Below, piece after piece: positions 8,361 to 17,713 of a stretch of 33,714 nt of DNA. The notes beneath the pieces were generated by a model that saw nothing but the letters and a program-made list of their open reading frames with translations, was not told the DNA's origin and did not search any database. Numbering within the stretch: the first letter of the stretch is position 1; each line of letters starts with the position of its first letter. The stretch comes from Flavobacteriaceae bacterium CG_4_10_14_3_um_filter_33_47 (GTDB taxonomy: Bacteria > Bacteroidota > Bacteroidia > Flavobacteriales > Flavobacteriaceae). The DNA lies in NCBI GenBank assembly GCA_002784145.1, contig PFKE01000078.1, positions 1-33,714 of the forward strand, given 5' to 3'. The position numbers and the translations under genes are program-made.

Positions 8361-8404
8361 GCCTAGCTACAAAATTAAAACTTTTTTTAATTTTGTAGCT
8401 AGGC
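8361..8404 (-). terminator. fbaA terminator, 20-bp perfect stem
   Basis: A perfect 20-bp inverted repeat (8361-8380 and 8385-8404) with a 4-nt loop, beginning 12 bp after the fbaA stop. The outer half is GC-containing (GCCTAGCTAC) and the inner half AT-rich. T-rich sequence follows on the minus strand. It separates fbaA from accD. Confidence 0.8.
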
Positions 8405-8416
8405 CAAAGAAAAATA

Positions 8417-9484
8417 TTAAAGTGTATTGACGTTATTTAAATCTTCAAATGCTTTTTTTAATCGCTCCACAAACGTAACTTCTCCAGCGCGTAACCATAC
8501 ACGTGGGTCGTAGTATTTTTTGTTTGGAGAGTCCTCACCATCAGGATTTCCAATTTGAGATTGTAAGTAGGCTTCGTTTTTCTTCATATAATCACGAATA
8601 CCACTCATAAAAGCATATTGCAAGTCAGTGTCAATATTCATTTTTACAACACCATAGCTTATGCCTTCACGGATTTCCTCAACGGTTGAACCTGAACCAC
8701 CATGGAATACAAAATCAATATGATTGTGGCCAACGCCATATTTTTTGGTAATGTAATCTTGAGAATTTTTTAAAATTTTAGGAGTTAGTTTAACATTGCC
8801 TGGTTTATAAACACCATGAACATTACCAAATGCGGCAGCAATAGTAAATTGGTCGCTTACTTTGCTCAATTCTTCATAAGCATAAGCAACTTCTTCAGGC
8901 TGCGTGTAAAGTTTAGAATCGTCAACATCGCTATTATCAACACCATCTTCTTCGCCTCCGGTAATACCTAACTCTATTTCTAAAGTCATACCCATTTTGC
9001 TCATGCGTTTAAGATATGTTTTACATAACTCAATGTTTTCTTTAATCGGCTCTTCTGAAAGATCAATCATATGAGAGCTGAAAAGAGGTTTACCCGTTTC
9101 AGCAAAATGTTTTTCACTGGCATCTAGTAAGCCATCAATCCAAGGCAATAATTTTTTTGCACAATGGTCTGTATGTAAAATAACGGGGACACCATAGGTT
9201 TCAGCTAAAATATGAACATGTTTTGCTCCAGCTATTGCACCAGCAACGGCGGCTCTTTGATGGTCATTATTTAAACTTTTTCCGGCGTTAAATTGAGCTC
9301 CGCCATTAGAGAATTGTATAATTACTGGAGCGTTTAGGCTTGCTGCAGTTTCTAAAACACCATTAATAGTGTCTGAACCTATAACGTTTACGGCTGGTAA
9401 AGCAAAACCTTTTTCTTTTGCTAGTTTGAAAATAGCTTGAACTTCTCTACCTGTTGCAACTCCGGGTTTTATAGTGTGTTCCAT
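8417..9484 (-). CDS. fbaA: Fructose-bisphosphate aldolase, class II
   Basis: Zinc-dependent class II aldolase, which interconverts fructose-1,6-bisphosphate with glyceraldehyde-3-phosphate and dihydroxyacetone phosphate in glycolysis and gluconeogenesis. 355 residues, the length of the FbaA (class IIA) type. Key residues lie at the offsets expected from the E. coli enzyme: D106 and H107 in HTDHCAKK, E171 in LEIELG, H223 in GNVHGVY and H261 in FHGGSGS. A TACTTTTG promoter core is on the minus strand at 9519-9526, about 35 bp before the ATG. Monocistronic by appearance, with its own strong terminator. Confidence 0.97.
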   Translation of the reverse strand: MEHTIKPGVATGREVQAIFKLAKEKGFALPAVNVIGSDTINGVLETAASLNAPVIIQFSNGGAQFNAGKSLNNDHQRAAVAGAIAGAKHVHILAETYGVPVILHTDHCAKKLLPWIDGLLDASEKHFAETGKPLFSSHMIDLSEEPIKENIELCKTYLKRMSKMGMTLEIELGITGGEEDGVDNSDVDDSKLYTQPEEVAYAYEELSKVSDQFTIAAAFGNVHGVYKPGNVKLTPKILKNSQDYITKKYGVGHNHIDFVFHGGSGSTVEEIREGISYGVVKMNIDTDLQYAFMSGIRDYMKKNEAYLQSQIGNPDGEDSPNKKYYDPRVWLRAGEVTFVERLKKAFEDLNNVNTL

Positions 9485-9518
9485 TTTTAATAAATTAGTT
9501 TATAAATATTTTTGAATT

Positions 9519-9526
9519 CAAAAGTA
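9519..9526 (-). promoter_or_regulatory. Promoter -7 core TACTTTTG for fbaA
   Basis: Minus-strand TACTTTTG matches TAnnTTTG and gives a leader of about 28 nt. The -33 TTG is not evident. Confidence 0.45.
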
Positions 9527-9613
9527 ATGAATTTTTAATTACCTCCCTGAGGTTTTGATGGTTGAAACATTTAAAAAAGCACTAAAACGTTATAGTTTTC
9601 AGTAAGAAACTTT

Positions 9614-12136
9614 TTAGAAAGGATAGTTAATACCAATGTTGTATACCGCATTTCCAAAGTTGTAATCATTAAACCAACGGTTTTGATCTTTAAATGACGG
9701 GTCGTAAGTTTTAAAACCTATATCAAAACGGAAAATAAAAAAACTAAAGTCATAGCGCAGTCCAAAGCCAGAGCCTATGGCTAGATCTTTTAAAGAATCA
9801 AATCCTGAAAATACAGCATCTTCATTATCAACTTCATCCAGTACATTCCAAATATTGCCTGCATCAATAAAAATGGCACCGTTCAAGTTTTCAAAAAGGT
9901 TAAAACGTTGTTCTGCGCTAAACACCAGTTTTAAATTGGCTTCATTAAATTCGTTGGCAGTTTCTGAGCTTCCCGGTCCTAAACTATAAGCGGTCCAAGC
10001 ACGATTATCATTGGCTCCACCAGCAAAGAAACTCTTGGAAAATGGAATGCTGGTTGAATTTCCATAAGGTATGGCAATACCTCCATAAGTTCTAATTGCT
10101 AACACATTGTTTTTACCTAAATCCCAATGTTTTATAAAGTCTATTTCGGTTTTTGCATATTGAGAAAAAGCGACATTTAAAAGTTCATAGCGGTTGTTGG
10201 TGTCTTTGGTGAGTCCTAATAATTTTCCCGTATTGGCCAGCAAATTTCCTGCTAATTCTAACTTTACCCTAAAAATTGAAAAGTTTTCATCGTATAAATT
10301 CTGTCTGGTATCTTGAACCAAACCAAAACTTGATGAAACAATTAAGTTGTTTTCTGTTAAGCGCTGTTTGCGTTCATCAATACTGGTAACGGTTTTATAA
10401 TCTAAATCGTTAGAATTTAATGGCGTATTATTGTTCAATACATCATTTATAAACAGGTCTGTTTGATCTGGAAAGGTTAAATCGTTACCATTGTTGTAAT
10501 TTAAGGTTAAAGCAATATCATTTAATGTGTTGTAAGAGTTTTGGTAGATGCCAAAATAATTCCTAATATTTAAATTTCTTACGTATTGAACGTTAAAAAC
10601 ATCTAACCTATTAGTAATGTATTTTGATGGACTCCATTTATAATTGAAGGATCCATTAAAAGTTTGTTTATCTAAACCAATATTGGTTTGACTGGTGGCA
10701 GATAAACTAATTATGGTACTTGGAGACATGTATTTTGGGACTATTCTATCGGTATTAAAAGGAGAGAACAACCTTGGAATGGTAAGCTTTAAATCGGCGC
10801 CAATTTCATTGATGTCAAAAAACTGATTGGTGTCTTTTGAAGCATCTTTTGAAGCGCCAATGGAACCTATTGCAGATATTTCAAGAGTTTCTGCACCTCT
10901 AAATATATTTCGAATGGATAAACTAGGATTAATAGCTAATCCTACCGATTGTATGTTACTTTGTGAAATTTCTGTGCTAAAGCCTAAATTAAATTTTTTA
11001 AGTGGTGTTAAAAAAACATCGGTTGTTAAGGTAGCATCATCGTTTTCGGTATATTTTATATCAGGATATTTAAAGGTTCTTAATTCGCTTAGATACCTGT
11101 ATGAACGGGTTCTGTCAATATCTCTGAAAAGTGTTTTTGGAGTAATAAAAATAGCATCTGTTAAAGCTTTGGGTCTAAACCTCATTTTACCAATACTGTA
11201 CAATTTGTAATTATTGTATGAGACAGAATCTGTTCTGGTCTCATTTCGGTTTTCATAAGTACCATCAGTAAAAATATTAACATCTTTAATGTAATATATT
11301 TTGAATGGCTCTCTGGTTATAACATCTTGATTTCTTATGGCTCTCTCTTGAATTTGAACTTCTACATTTACTTTTTTGTTTGTATTTACAGTATCAATTT
11401 CAAAAGTTATGTAGTCTTGGTTAAAATGAAAAACCCCTTTATTTCTTAATTCGGTAGTTATTCTCTCTCTTTCAAGTTGAAAGTTATTGGTTTTGTATTG
11501 TTCACCTTTTACAAGAAATGAATTTTTTTTGGTAAACCTGTACAATGAATCGACCATGGAGACATCTTTCTTTTTAAAGATAGAATCTATAATATATGGG
11601 TCTCCGGTTTTAATGTAGTAATCAATGTCTGCTCTCTGATTTTCTTTTCTTGTAATATTATAGGTAGATTCAACATTAAACCATCCGTTATTAATATAAT
11701 AATCATTCAGTCGGGTTATGGACTTTTTTGTTCTTTCCTCATTGACAACAACAGGTGCTTCTCCGGTTTTTTTTAACCAATTATTAAAATTTATCCTTGA
11801 TTCTACGTATTTGTCTAATTGTTTTTTAGATAGAAAGGATTCTAAATGATTTCTTTTGTTAGGTTTTTCATCAAGGTTGGCATTAACAATAGAGTCGATG
11901 TTTGGGCGCGCTAAGTTGTAAATGTGCAAGCGCAGCGGTGTTTTTAATAGTTTACTATTTGGTTTTTGGTATAAAAGATTGTTGATGGTTTCGGTCTTGT
12001 CTTTTTTGTCGTTAATGTGTACCGTGTTTTTTGATAATAAATATCGTTCTTCAGGAACTCTTTTTACAGCGTCGCAAGACAAAAAGATTCCTGTAAGCAA
12101 AAACAAATTGAGTATGTTATTAAATGTAAGTTTCAA
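9614..12136 (-). CDS. tamL: TamL-type outer-membrane lipoprotein barrel (BamA/TamA superfamily)
   Basis: An 840-residue Omp85-superfamily protein. The N-terminus is a lipoprotein signal with lipobox IFLSC (Cys21), unlike TamA or BamA of Proteobacteria but typical of the Bacteroidota TamL lipoprotein. POTRA-like segments follow (about 25-330), for example YYINNGWFNVESTYNI. The C-terminal half is a 16-strand-type barrel with SFFAGGANDNRAWTAYSLGPG (the conserved lid/RGF-like loop) and a terminal strand ending in NIGINYPF. In known systems TamL works with inner-membrane TamB in envelope biogenesis. No tamB is in this window; downstream is fbaA. A TATTTTTG core lies at 12207-12214 on the minus strand. 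The Omp85 call is firm; the specific TamL name rests on lipobox and gene order. Confidence 0.85.
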   Translation of the reverse strand: MKLTFNNILNLFLLTGIFLSCDAVKRVPEERYLLSKNTVHINDKKDKTETINNLLYQKPNSKLLKTPLRLHIYNLARPNIDSIVNANLDEKPNKRNHLESFLSKKQLDKYVESRINFNNWLKKTGEAPVVVNEERTKKSITRLNDYYINNGWFNVESTYNITRKENQRADIDYYIKTGDPYIIDSIFKKKDVSMVDSLYRFTKKNSFLVKGEQYKTNNFQLERERITTELRNKGVFHFNQDYITFEIDTVNTNKKVNVEVQIQERAIRNQDVITREPFKIYYIKDVNIFTDGTYENRNETRTDSVSYNNYKLYSIGKMRFRPKALTDAIFITPKTLFRDIDRTRSYRYLSELRTFKYPDIKYTENDDATLTTDVFLTPLKKFNLGFSTEISQSNIQSVGLAINPSLSIRNIFRGAETLEISAIGSIGASKDASKDTNQFFDINEIGADLKLTIPRLFSPFNTDRIVPKYMSPSTIISLSATSQTNIGLDKQTFNGSFNYKWSPSKYITNRLDVFNVQYVRNLNIRNYFGIYQNSYNTLNDIALTLNYNNGNDLTFPDQTDLFINDVLNNNTPLNSNDLDYKTVTSIDERKQRLTENNLIVSSSFGLVQDTRQNLYDENFSIFRVKLELAGNLLANTGKLLGLTKDTNNRYELLNVAFSQYAKTEIDFIKHWDLGKNNVLAIRTYGGIAIPYGNSTSIPFSKSFFAGGANDNRAWTAYSLGPGSSETANEFNEANLKLVFSAEQRFNLFENLNGAIFIDAGNIWNVLDEVDNEDAVFSGFDSLKDLAIGSGFGLRYDFSFFIFRFDIGFKTYDPSFKDQNRWFNDYNFGNAVYNIGINYPF

Positions 12137-12271
12137 GGGATGTTATAATGGTTCAGTGAGATGGATTTTTTTAAATTTATAATAATGGTCATGTTATATT
12201 CTTATTCAAAAATACGTTATTTCCTAAGAAAAATATTTAAATAAATAAGTAAGAATCAAACAAAATAATAA

Positions 12272-12304
12272 TTTTTCGTTTTCTTTATAACCTAAAACGA
12301 AAAA
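12272..12304 (+). promoter_or_regulatory. Inverted repeat 14 bp upstream of the methyltransferase gene
   Basis: TTTTTCGTTTT and AAAACGAAAAA form an 11-bp perfect stem around 11 nt. It ends 14 bp before the ATG at 12319, where an RNA hairpin would crowd ribosome binding, and it also lies in the tamL upstream region. Function unknown. Confidence 0.4.
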
Positions 12305-12318
12305 GCCACTGTTCGAGG

Positions 12319-13038
12319 ATGCTATCTAAAAGTCAAATAAAATTAATCACCAGTTTAAAGCAAAAAAAATACCGATTGCAATATGGTTTATTTGCTGTTG
12401 AAGGCCTTAAAATAATCAATGAACTTTTGCAGTCCAATTTTAAACTCGAAAAATTATATACAACGAAAACCTTCAATATTGATGCCAAACAGGAAGAAAT
12501 AATTTCTGAAGCTGATTTAAAACGGATAACTTTTTTAAAAACCCCTAATAAAGCATTGGCTGTTTTTAAAATCCCTACACCAAAAAAGATGGATGATTCT
12601 GAGCTTATTTTGGCATTGGATACTGTTAGAGATCCAGGAAATTTAGGAACTATTATTAGATTGTGCGATTGGTTTGGTGTAAAGGATTTAATTTGTAGCG
12701 AAGAAACCGTAGATTGTTTTAATCCTAAAGTGGTTCAAGCAACGATGGGTTCCATAACGCGGGTAAACATTTCGTATTTAAATGTATCAGAATTTTTAAA
12801 GCAAACACATTTGCCAATTTACGGAACGTTTATGCAAGGAGAATCTGTTTATACTAGTAAATTATCAAAACAAGGTATTTTGATATTAGGGAATGAAGCC
12901 AATGGTATATCAAAAGAGATTGAACAACATATTACAAAAAAGTTAAGCATTCCAAGGTTTGGGAGTTTGCAAGCTACAGAAAGCTTAAATGTAGCCACTG
13001 CAACGGCCATTTTTTTAAGTGAATTTAAAAGAAGGTAA
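12319..13038 (+). CDS. TrmH/SpoU-family RNA 2'-O-methyltransferase
   Basis: A 239-residue SPOUT-class methyltransferase that transfers a methyl group from S-adenosylmethionine to a ribose 2'-OH of tRNA or rRNA. It has an N-terminal RNA-binding subdomain (to about residue 85, FAVEGLKIINEL) and a knotted C-terminal domain with the three family motifs: DTVRDPGNLGTIIRL (101-115), ILGNEANGIS (189-198) and the knot motif IPRFGSLQATESLNVATATAI (catalytic region near 217-231). The target nucleotide cannot be read from sequence. The gene is divergent from tamL and converges on porT with 2 bp between stop codons. Confidence 0.9.
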   Translation: MLSKSQIKLITSLKQKKYRLQYGLFAVEGLKIINELLQSNFKLEKLYTTKTFNIDAKQEEIISEADLKRITFLKTPNKALAVFKIPTPKKMDDSELILALDTVRDPGNLGTIIRLCDWFGVKDLICSEETVDCFNPKVVQATMGSITRVNISYLNVSEFLKQTHLPIYGTFMQGESVYTSKLSKQGILILGNEANGISKEIEQHITKKLSIPRFGSLQATESLNVATATAIFLSEFKRR

Positions 13039-13040
13039 AT

Positions 13041-13769
13041 TTATTGAAACGTAAAATTAATAAATAAACCTCTTGTTTTCATGCTGTTTATATTACTGGT
13101 CCAGGGGCTATTTGGGTCTTCATCTCTAACCAGTTCATCATTAATTCCAAAAAGGCCACGAATAGTAGGTGTAAATTTAAAATTGTACAGGTAAAAATCA
13201 ATGCCAAAACCTAGTTCATAAAATAAAGAATTTTTGGTGGTTCTAAACTGGCCATTGCTATTATCGTCAGGATTTTCTTCGTTACTAGATAGGTTTAATG
13301 CTGTTGAAAATCCGCCTACAATAAATGGCTTGAAATTGTTAATTCTTTTGGTTGAAATTTTAACTAACAAAGGAATATGGATGTAGGTTGATTTTACCTC
13401 CCGAATTAAGTCATTATTACCAAAAGAAATCCCTTGAAAAAATTCTGGACTGTAAAATAATTCTCTGGTTGTAATTAATAAGCCTGGTTCTAAACGCAAA
13501 TCAATAAAATTGTTAACCCTTAAATTTCCTATTAAACCCACATTAAAACCCACGCTTCTTTTAACAAAAATATCTCGTAGATCTTGGTTGTAGTCAAAAT
13601 TAAAATCATAATTACTAAAACCTAAAAAATAACCCCAACGTAAAAGATTATTATCTGTAGAGCCTCTTCCTTGATTGGCATCATACGATATTTTTTCTTT
13701 TGTAAATAATTGAGCATGAATAATTTGAGTAAAAAATAAAAAAGATATTAGAAAAAAAACGTTTCTCAT
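13041..13769 (-). CDS. porT: PorT/SprT-like type IX secretion barrel protein
   Basis: A 242-residue secreted protein with signal peptide (cleavage likely after HA, residue 19) and alternating strands of a small outer-membrane beta-barrel ending in a phenylalanine-rich strand (GLFINFTFQ). Length, strand pattern and position next to ubiE match PorT of Porphyromonas and SprT of Flavobacterium, needed for type IX protein secretion and, in gliding species, surface adhesin export. The gene begins 5 bp after ubiE on the same strand, so the two are probably co-transcribed. No other T9SS core genes are in the window, normal because they are scattered. The alternative is a generic PorT-family barrel without T9SS role. 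Confidence 0.82.
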   Translation of the reverse strand: MRNVFFLISFLFFTQIIHAQLFTKEKISYDANQGRGSTDNNLLRWGYFLGFSNYDFNFDYNQDLRDIFVKRSVGFNVGLIGNLRVNNFIDLRLEPGLLITTRELFYSPEFFQGISFGNNDLIREVKSTYIHIPLLVKISTKRINNFKPFIVGGFSTALNLSSNEENPDDNSNGQFRTTKNSLFYELGFGIDFYLYNFKFTPTIRGLFGINDELVRDEDPNSPWTSNINSMKTRGLFINFTFQ

Positions 13770-13774
13770 TTTTA

Positions 13775-14500
13775 TTATTTTGTTGATGTGTAGATTGTTG
13801 CCACTCCAAAAGTTTGTGGAAAATCTTTAACATTAATAAACCCAATTTCCCTTAAAATATTGTTCAAGGTTTCACCATATGGGAAAACAGAGGCCGATTC
13901 ACTTAAATAAGTATAGGCACTTCGGTCTTTAGAAAAAAGTTTGCCAATAATGGGTAAAATATATTTGGTGTACAATTTATAGCCTTGTTTAAAGGGAGTT
14001 TTGGTTGGGACAGAGGTTTCTAAAATCACAAAAATACCGTTTGGTTTTAGAACTCTTAATATTTCTGCAAGTCCTTTTTCCAAAGTTTCAAAATTCCGAA
14101 CACCAAAAGCAACCGTTATGGCATCAAACGTATTGTCGTTAAAAGGCATACTTTCTGAATCTCCTAAAACCATGTCGATGGTGTTTTGTAAGTCTTTCTT
14201 TAAGATTTTTTGTTTGCCAATTTCTAACATACCACTACTAATATCTAAACCGATTATTTTGTTGGCATCTTTTTTAGCTAATGCAATGGCTAAATCGCCA
14301 GTTCCTGTGGCAATATCAAGGATAGATTTAGGGTTGGTTTGCTCAACAAGCTTAACCACTCTTTTGCGCCATTTTACATCAATACCAAAGGAAATAACTC
14401 TGTTTAAACCATCGTAATCACTAGAAATAGTATCAAACATTTTGGTGACTTGCTCCTTTTTTCCCAAATCACTATTTTTATAAGGCTTTATTTTTGACAA
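13775..14500 (-). CDS. ubiE: Demethylmenaquinone methyltransferase
   Basis: A 241-residue SAM-dependent methyltransferase of the UbiE/MenG family. In a menaquinone-using flavobacterium it methylates demethylmenaquinone in the last step of menaquinone synthesis. Motifs: VTKMFDTISSDYDGLNRVIS (19-38), the SAM loop DIATGTGDL (62-70), GLDISSGML (84-92), DAITVAFGVRN and the downstream ILRVLKPNG. The start codon is TTG at 14500 (MSKIKPYKNSDLGKKEQV matches the family N-terminus, and no ATG fits). A TAGGTTTG promoter core lies at 14514-14521 on the minus strand, which would give a nearly leaderless message. Confidence 0.95.
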   Translation of the reverse strand: MSKIKPYKNSDLGKKEQVTKMFDTISSDYDGLNRVISFGIDVKWRKRVVKLVEQTNPKSILDIATGTGDLAIALAKKDANKIIGLDISSGMLEIGKQKILKKDLQNTIDMVLGDSESMPFNDNTFDAITVAFGVRNFETLEKGLAEILRVLKPNGIFVILETSVPTKTPFKQGYKLYTKYILPIIGKLFSKDRSAYTYLSESASVFPYGETLNNILREIGFINVKDFPQTFGVATIYTSTK

Positions 14501-14513
14501 ATCTTTTTTTTGG

Positions 14514-14521
14514 CAAACCTA
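14514..14521 (-). promoter_or_regulatory. Promoter -7 core TAGGTTTG for ubiE-porT
   Basis: Full match to TAnnTTTG on the minus strand. The nearest TTG lies 25 nt upstream, slightly longer than usual. The resulting mRNA leader would be only a few nucleotides. Confidence 0.45.
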
Positions 14522-14662
14522 CATATTTATTTTGAATTGGAAATGTCAACTTAAGCTCAAAATGGTTAACCAATTAAAGAAACGAGGTGTTTTAAAAAAG
14601 GAACAAGCTTAAATACAAACAATTAAAAGGGGTGCTTTATAGAGGCAATATTTATTTTGTGG

Positions 14663-14670
14663 TATATTTG
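14663..14670 (+). promoter_or_regulatory. Promoter -7 core TATATTTG for trkA-trkH
   Basis: TATATTTG lies 27 bp before the trkA ATG. No TTG is at the expected -33 position. Confidence 0.5.
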
Positions 14671-14696
14671 CACTACTTTTTTATGACACCATACAA

Positions 14697-16046
14697 ATGA
14701 AAATAATTATTGCTGGAGCAGGTGAAGTAGGGTTTCACTTAGCAAAGCTTTTATCATACGAATCTCAGGAAATAACCTTAATTGATCCCAAGAAAGACAG
14801 TTTGGTATATGCAGATACTCATCTTGATATAAAGGTTTTAAAAGGAGATGCTACATCTATTAGGCTATTAACCGAAGCTAAGGTTGATAATACAGAATTA
14901 TTTATTGCTGTTACTTCGTCTCAATCAACCAATATAACAGCCTGTGTATTAGCTAAAGAACTTGGAGCCAAAAAAACAATTGCCAGAATTTCAAATACCG
15001 AATTTATTGATTATAAAAGCAAAGTTGGCTTTACAAAATTTGGGATTGACGAGTTAATATCGCCAGAATCTCTGGCAGCAAAAGAGATAGAATTACTTTT
15101 AAATCAATCGGTTTTTAATGATACTTATGAGTTTGAAAATGGTGCATTGACCATGCTTGGTTTAAACTTAAAAAAAACGGCTAAAATTGTTGGTAAATCT
15201 ATTAAAGAAGCTGCTCAAATTATTCCTGACATACATTTTGTTCCTATTGCCATTCAACGTTATGGTTCTCATTTAACCATTATACCTAGAGGAGATACGA
15301 TGTTGAATGAAGGCGATCATGTAGTTTTTATTACTTCCAAAGGTGGAGACTCAGAATTATGTAAGTTAGCGGGTTTATTTAAGGCTGAAATTAAGAATGT
15401 CATGATTTTAGGTGGAGGAAGAATTGGGCGAAAAACAGCTAAGAGTTTAACAGAAGGCAAGTTTAACATTAAAATTATTGAGCACGATAAAGAAAGGGCT
15501 CTTGAACTTGCCGATAGGTTACCAAATACCTTAGTGATTAATGGCGATGGAAGAAATGTAGAACTACTAGAAGAAGAAAATATAGGTGATATGGATGCTT
15601 TTATTGCCGTTACAGGAAATTCTGAAACCAATATTATATCGAGTTTAGTGGCTAAAAACAGAGGTGTTAAAAAAACCATAGCTTTGGTTGAAAATATGGA
15701 TTATTTTGAGTTATCACATTCCATTGGTATTGATACTTTGATTAACAAGAAACTTCTTGCGGCCAATAGTATTTTTAGATACATAAGAAGAGGTAATGTG
15801 GTTGCCATGACTAAACTTAACAGTATGAATGCTGAGCTTTTGGAGTTTGTTGTAAATTCCAATTCTAAAATTTGCAATAAACTTATTAAAGATCTTGATT
15901 TCCCTTTAACAGCAATTATTGGCGGTGTTATTAGGGAGAATGAGGGTATGGTTGCTCTTGGAAATTTCAAAGTGTTGGCCGGAGATAAGGTTGTAGTATG
16001 TTGTTTGCCGCAATCTATTAATAAAATTGAAGGTTTTTTCTTTTAG
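14697..16046 (+). CDS. trkA: Trk potassium transporter, NAD-binding regulatory subunit
   Basis: A 449-residue peripheral membrane protein that gates the TrkH potassium channel in response to nucleotides. It has the doubled architecture of TrkA: RCK_N with GAGEVG (7-12) and the acidic end of strand 2 (LIDPKKD), RCK_C to about 225, then a second RCK_N with GGGRIG (239-244) and IIEHDKERA, and a second RCK_C. Full length compared with the family. trkH follows 12 bp later, an operon. Confidence 0.95.
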   Translation: MKIIIAGAGEVGFHLAKLLSYESQEITLIDPKKDSLVYADTHLDIKVLKGDATSIRLLTEAKVDNTELFIAVTSSQSTNITACVLAKELGAKKTIARISNTEFIDYKSKVGFTKFGIDELISPESLAAKEIELLLNQSVFNDTYEFENGALTMLGLNLKKTAKIVGKSIKEAAQIIPDIHFVPIAIQRYGSHLTIIPRGDTMLNEGDHVVFITSKGGDSELCKLAGLFKAEIKNVMILGGGRIGRKTAKSLTEGKFNIKIIEHDKERALELADRLPNTLVINGDGRNVELLEEENIGDMDAFIAVTGNSETNIISSLVAKNRGVKKTIALVENMDYFELSHSIGIDTLINKKLLAANSIFRYIRRGNVVAMTKLNSMNAELLEFVVNSNSKICNKLIKDLDFPLTAIIGGVIRENEGMVALGNFKVLAGDKVVVCCLPQSINKIEGFFF

Positions 16047-16058
16047 AAATAGTGTTTT

Positions 16059-17552
16059 GTGAAACTGAATTATAAAATTGTTTTTCATCTTTTTGGGCTT
16101 CTGTTATTATTTAATGGTGGCTTTATGCTAATCTCATCTCTTGTAAGTTTAATTTATAAAGATGGTGTTACCTTTCAATTATTTCTGGCAAGTCTAGTAA
16201 CCTTAGTCTTGGGTATTATTGTCATGGTTTATACCCGACGTCATTCTAAAGAAATGAACAAAAGAGAAGGGTATATTGTGGTTTCCTTTGGATGGATTAT
16301 CATGACCTTGTCTGGTACTTTGCCATACGTATTTACGGAAAGTATTCCAAGTTTCACCAATGCTTTCTTTGAAACCATGTCTGGTTATACCACGACTGGA
16401 GCTACGATTTTAAATGACATCGAAGCCTTACCTAAAGGCGTGTTGTTTTGGAGAAGTTTAACCCATTGGATAGGTGGCATGGGTATTATAGTTTTAGCCA
16501 TAGCCATCCTACCTTTATTAGGCATTGGAGGTATGCAGCTCTTTGCGGCTGAAGCTCCGGGGCCTAGCACCGATAAATTGCATCCAAGAATTACAGATAC
16601 CGCCAAGCGTTTATGGCTTATTTATTTTGGTTATACTGCTGCAGAAACTTTGTTTCTTAAACTTGCTGGGATGTCTTTTTTTGATGCTATAAATCATTCT
16701 ATGTCCACGTTGTCAACTGGAGGATTTTCCACAAAAAACGCAAGTGTTGCCTATTGGAATCATGAGCCTATGATTCAGTATATCATTATTCTGTTTATGT
16801 TTTTGGCTGGAACAAACTTTGTATTAAGTTATTTTGCTTTTAAAGGAAAAGTTCAAAAAATAATTCATGATGAAGAATTTAAATTATATTCTAAATTCAT
16901 CTTGATTTTTACAATAATAGCGGCTCTTATCATTTACTTCAGAGCAGATGTAACCATGTCTTCTATTAATCATCCTATGGTTTTGGGCGAAGCCGAAAGT
17001 GCGTTTAGACATGGGTTGTTTCAAGTGTTATCTGTGATTACAACCACTGGTTTTATTACGGCTGATTATACCATGTGGACATCATTTTTAGTGGTCTTTT
17101 TCTTTGGACTTATGTTTTTAGGAGGTTCAGCGGGTAGTACCTCTGGAGGTGTAAAAGTGGTGCGTCATTTACTGATGATTAAAAATGGTTTTTTAGAATT
17201 TAAACGTACGCTTCATCCAAACGCCATAATACCTGTTAGGTACAATACCAAGGCAGTTTCTGGCGATATTGTATTTAATATTTTGGCCTTTTTTATCCTA
17301 TATATGTTATCTTTCATTGTTGGTGCATTGGTATTTTCAATGTTTCATATTGATTTTAAATCTGCTGTTGGGCTTTCAGCATCTAGTTTAGGAAATATTG
17401 GGCCAGCACTTGGTAATTTTGGTCCCGTAAATAATTATGCGTCCTTACCCCTTTTAGCTCAATGGTGGGCATCTTTTTTAATGCTTATTGGACGTTTAGA
17501 ATTGTTTACAGTCCTAATTTTATTCACGCCTTTTTTCTGGAGGAATAGATAA
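16059..17552 (+). CDS. trkH: Trk potassium transporter, channel subunit
   Basis: A 497-residue integral membrane potassium-uptake subunit of the TrkH/KtrB superfamily. Four P-loop filters are recognisable: SGYTTTGATI (108-117), STLSTGGFS, SVITTTGFI and SSLGNIGPALG, each with the conserved glycine. Many hydrophobic helices surround them. It starts with GTG at 16059; no better ATG lies before the first helix, and MKLNYKIVFHLFGLLLLFNG fits the family N-terminus. The GTG start 12 bp after trkA suggests translational tuning within the operon. Confidence 0.94.
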   Translation: MKLNYKIVFHLFGLLLLFNGGFMLISSLVSLIYKDGVTFQLFLASLVTLVLGIIVMVYTRRHSKEMNKREGYIVVSFGWIIMTLSGTLPYVFTESIPSFTNAFFETMSGYTTTGATILNDIEALPKGVLFWRSLTHWIGGMGIIVLAIAILPLLGIGGMQLFAAEAPGPSTDKLHPRITDTAKRLWLIYFGYTAAETLFLKLAGMSFFDAINHSMSTLSTGGFSTKNASVAYWNHEPMIQYIIILFMFLAGTNFVLSYFAFKGKVQKIIHDEEFKLYSKFILIFTIIAALIIYFRADVTMSSINHPMVLGEAESAFRHGLFQVLSVITTTGFITADYTMWTSFLVVFFFGLMFLGGSAGSTSGGVKVVRHLLMIKNGFLEFKRTLHPNAIIPVRYNTKAVSGDIVFNILAFFILYMLSFIVGALVFSMFHIDFKSAVGLSASSLGNIGPALGNFGPVNNYASLPLLAQWWASFLMLIGRLELFTVLILFTPFFWRNR

Positions 17553-17713
17553 AGAGCTTCTCTAAAATAATATTCTTAAATTTCTTAAAACCCTTTGTGG
17601 TTATTGTTTTTTTTAATTTTTTAATACTTGGTATTTAAAGAGTTATGTTAAAATGCATGTAACAATTTATTGACTTATCCGTCTATATTAAATAACCAAT
17701 TAAATTTATTATC

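Noticed and set aside
17658-17666. TGTAACAAT as a third copy of the shared promoter element
   Set aside because: Only nine bases match, there is no second TGTAA 21 bp away and no TAnnTTTG core at the required distance.
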